Origin: Christensenella sp. UBA5399
GTDB lineage: Bacteria > Bacillota > Clostridia > Christensenellales > Christensenellaceae
NCBI GenBank assembly: GCA_002407725.1
Contig: DHOD01000085.1
Span: 2,245-28,028 of the forward strand
DNA: 25,784 nt
Direction: 5' to 3'
This document shows, one piece after another, positions 25,765-25,784 of the stretch. How positions within the stretch are numbered: the first letter of the stretch is position 1; each line of letters starts with the position of its first letter. The notes beneath the pieces were generated by a model. It did no database searches, was not told the origin of the DNA, and saw only the letters and a program-made list of their open reading frames with translations. A program made the position numbers and the translations under genes.

Positions 25765-25784
25765 GGATTTGTAAAAAAAGTCTT

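Overview
The window looks like chromosomal DNA from an anaerobic, moderately GC-rich member of the Bacillota, class Clostridia. Christensenellales or a relative is my guess, but I cannot prove it. The pointers are strong AGGAGG-type ribosome binding sites, a single-chain pyruvate:ferredoxin oxidoreductase, YesM/YesN-type two-component proteins paired with sugar-binding lipoproteins, a DUF4418 protein and a zinc-dependent phospholipase C family protein. I see no rRNA, tRNA, CRISPR array, insertion sequence or phage gene. No gap between genes exceeds 300 bases.

Layout. (1) 24-1169 (-): an orphan FIST sensor-domain protein. (2) 1352-6184 (-): a sugar-sensing cluster of sensor kinase, AraC-type response regulator and two sugar-binding lipoproteins. 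The genes overlap in a tight operon, but three of the four are damaged: an in-frame TAG in the kinase, a one-base frameshift at a G6 run in the regulator, and a lost stop codon in the first lipoprotein. (3) 6409-10371 (-): a five-gene cluster of DUF1326, DUF4418, FtsX-like permease, LolD/MacB-like ATPase and DUF2182. All but the ABC pair are cysteine/histidine/methionine-rich uncharacterised families. It is my best candidate for an undescribed system, perhaps for metal handling at the membrane. (4) 10621-14237 (+): an intact RbsA/RbsC/RbsB-type sugar ABC importer with a clear promoter and terminator. (5) 14368-15400 (+): a VOC/PhnB-like protein and a divergent RpiB/LacAB-type sugar-phosphate isomerase. 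(6) 15402-16115 (-): an OmpR-type regulator whose receiver lacks the phosphoacceptor Asp. (7) 16263-16748 (+): a Ser/Thr/Ala-rich protein of unknown function. (8) 16827-20288 (-): a very large Ser/Thr kinase fused to TPR and beta-propeller domains. (9) 20565-24149 (-): pyruvate:ferredoxin oxidoreductase. (10) 24286-25725 (-): a zinc-dependent phospholipase C family protein and a divergent Tag-like DNA glycosylase in an abutting pair.

How the parts may work together. The importer and the isomerase plausibly serve uptake and entry of a pentose- or tetrose-like sugar into metabolism. The decayed sensor cluster is the kind of module that would normally control such an importer, which here keeps its own intact promoter. 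The pseudo-receiver regulator, the Ser/Thr-rich protein and the giant kinase lie side by side and might form a signalling patch based on Ser/Thr phosphorylation, but that link rests on proximity only. Domain calls come from reading motifs by eye; no database search was possible.
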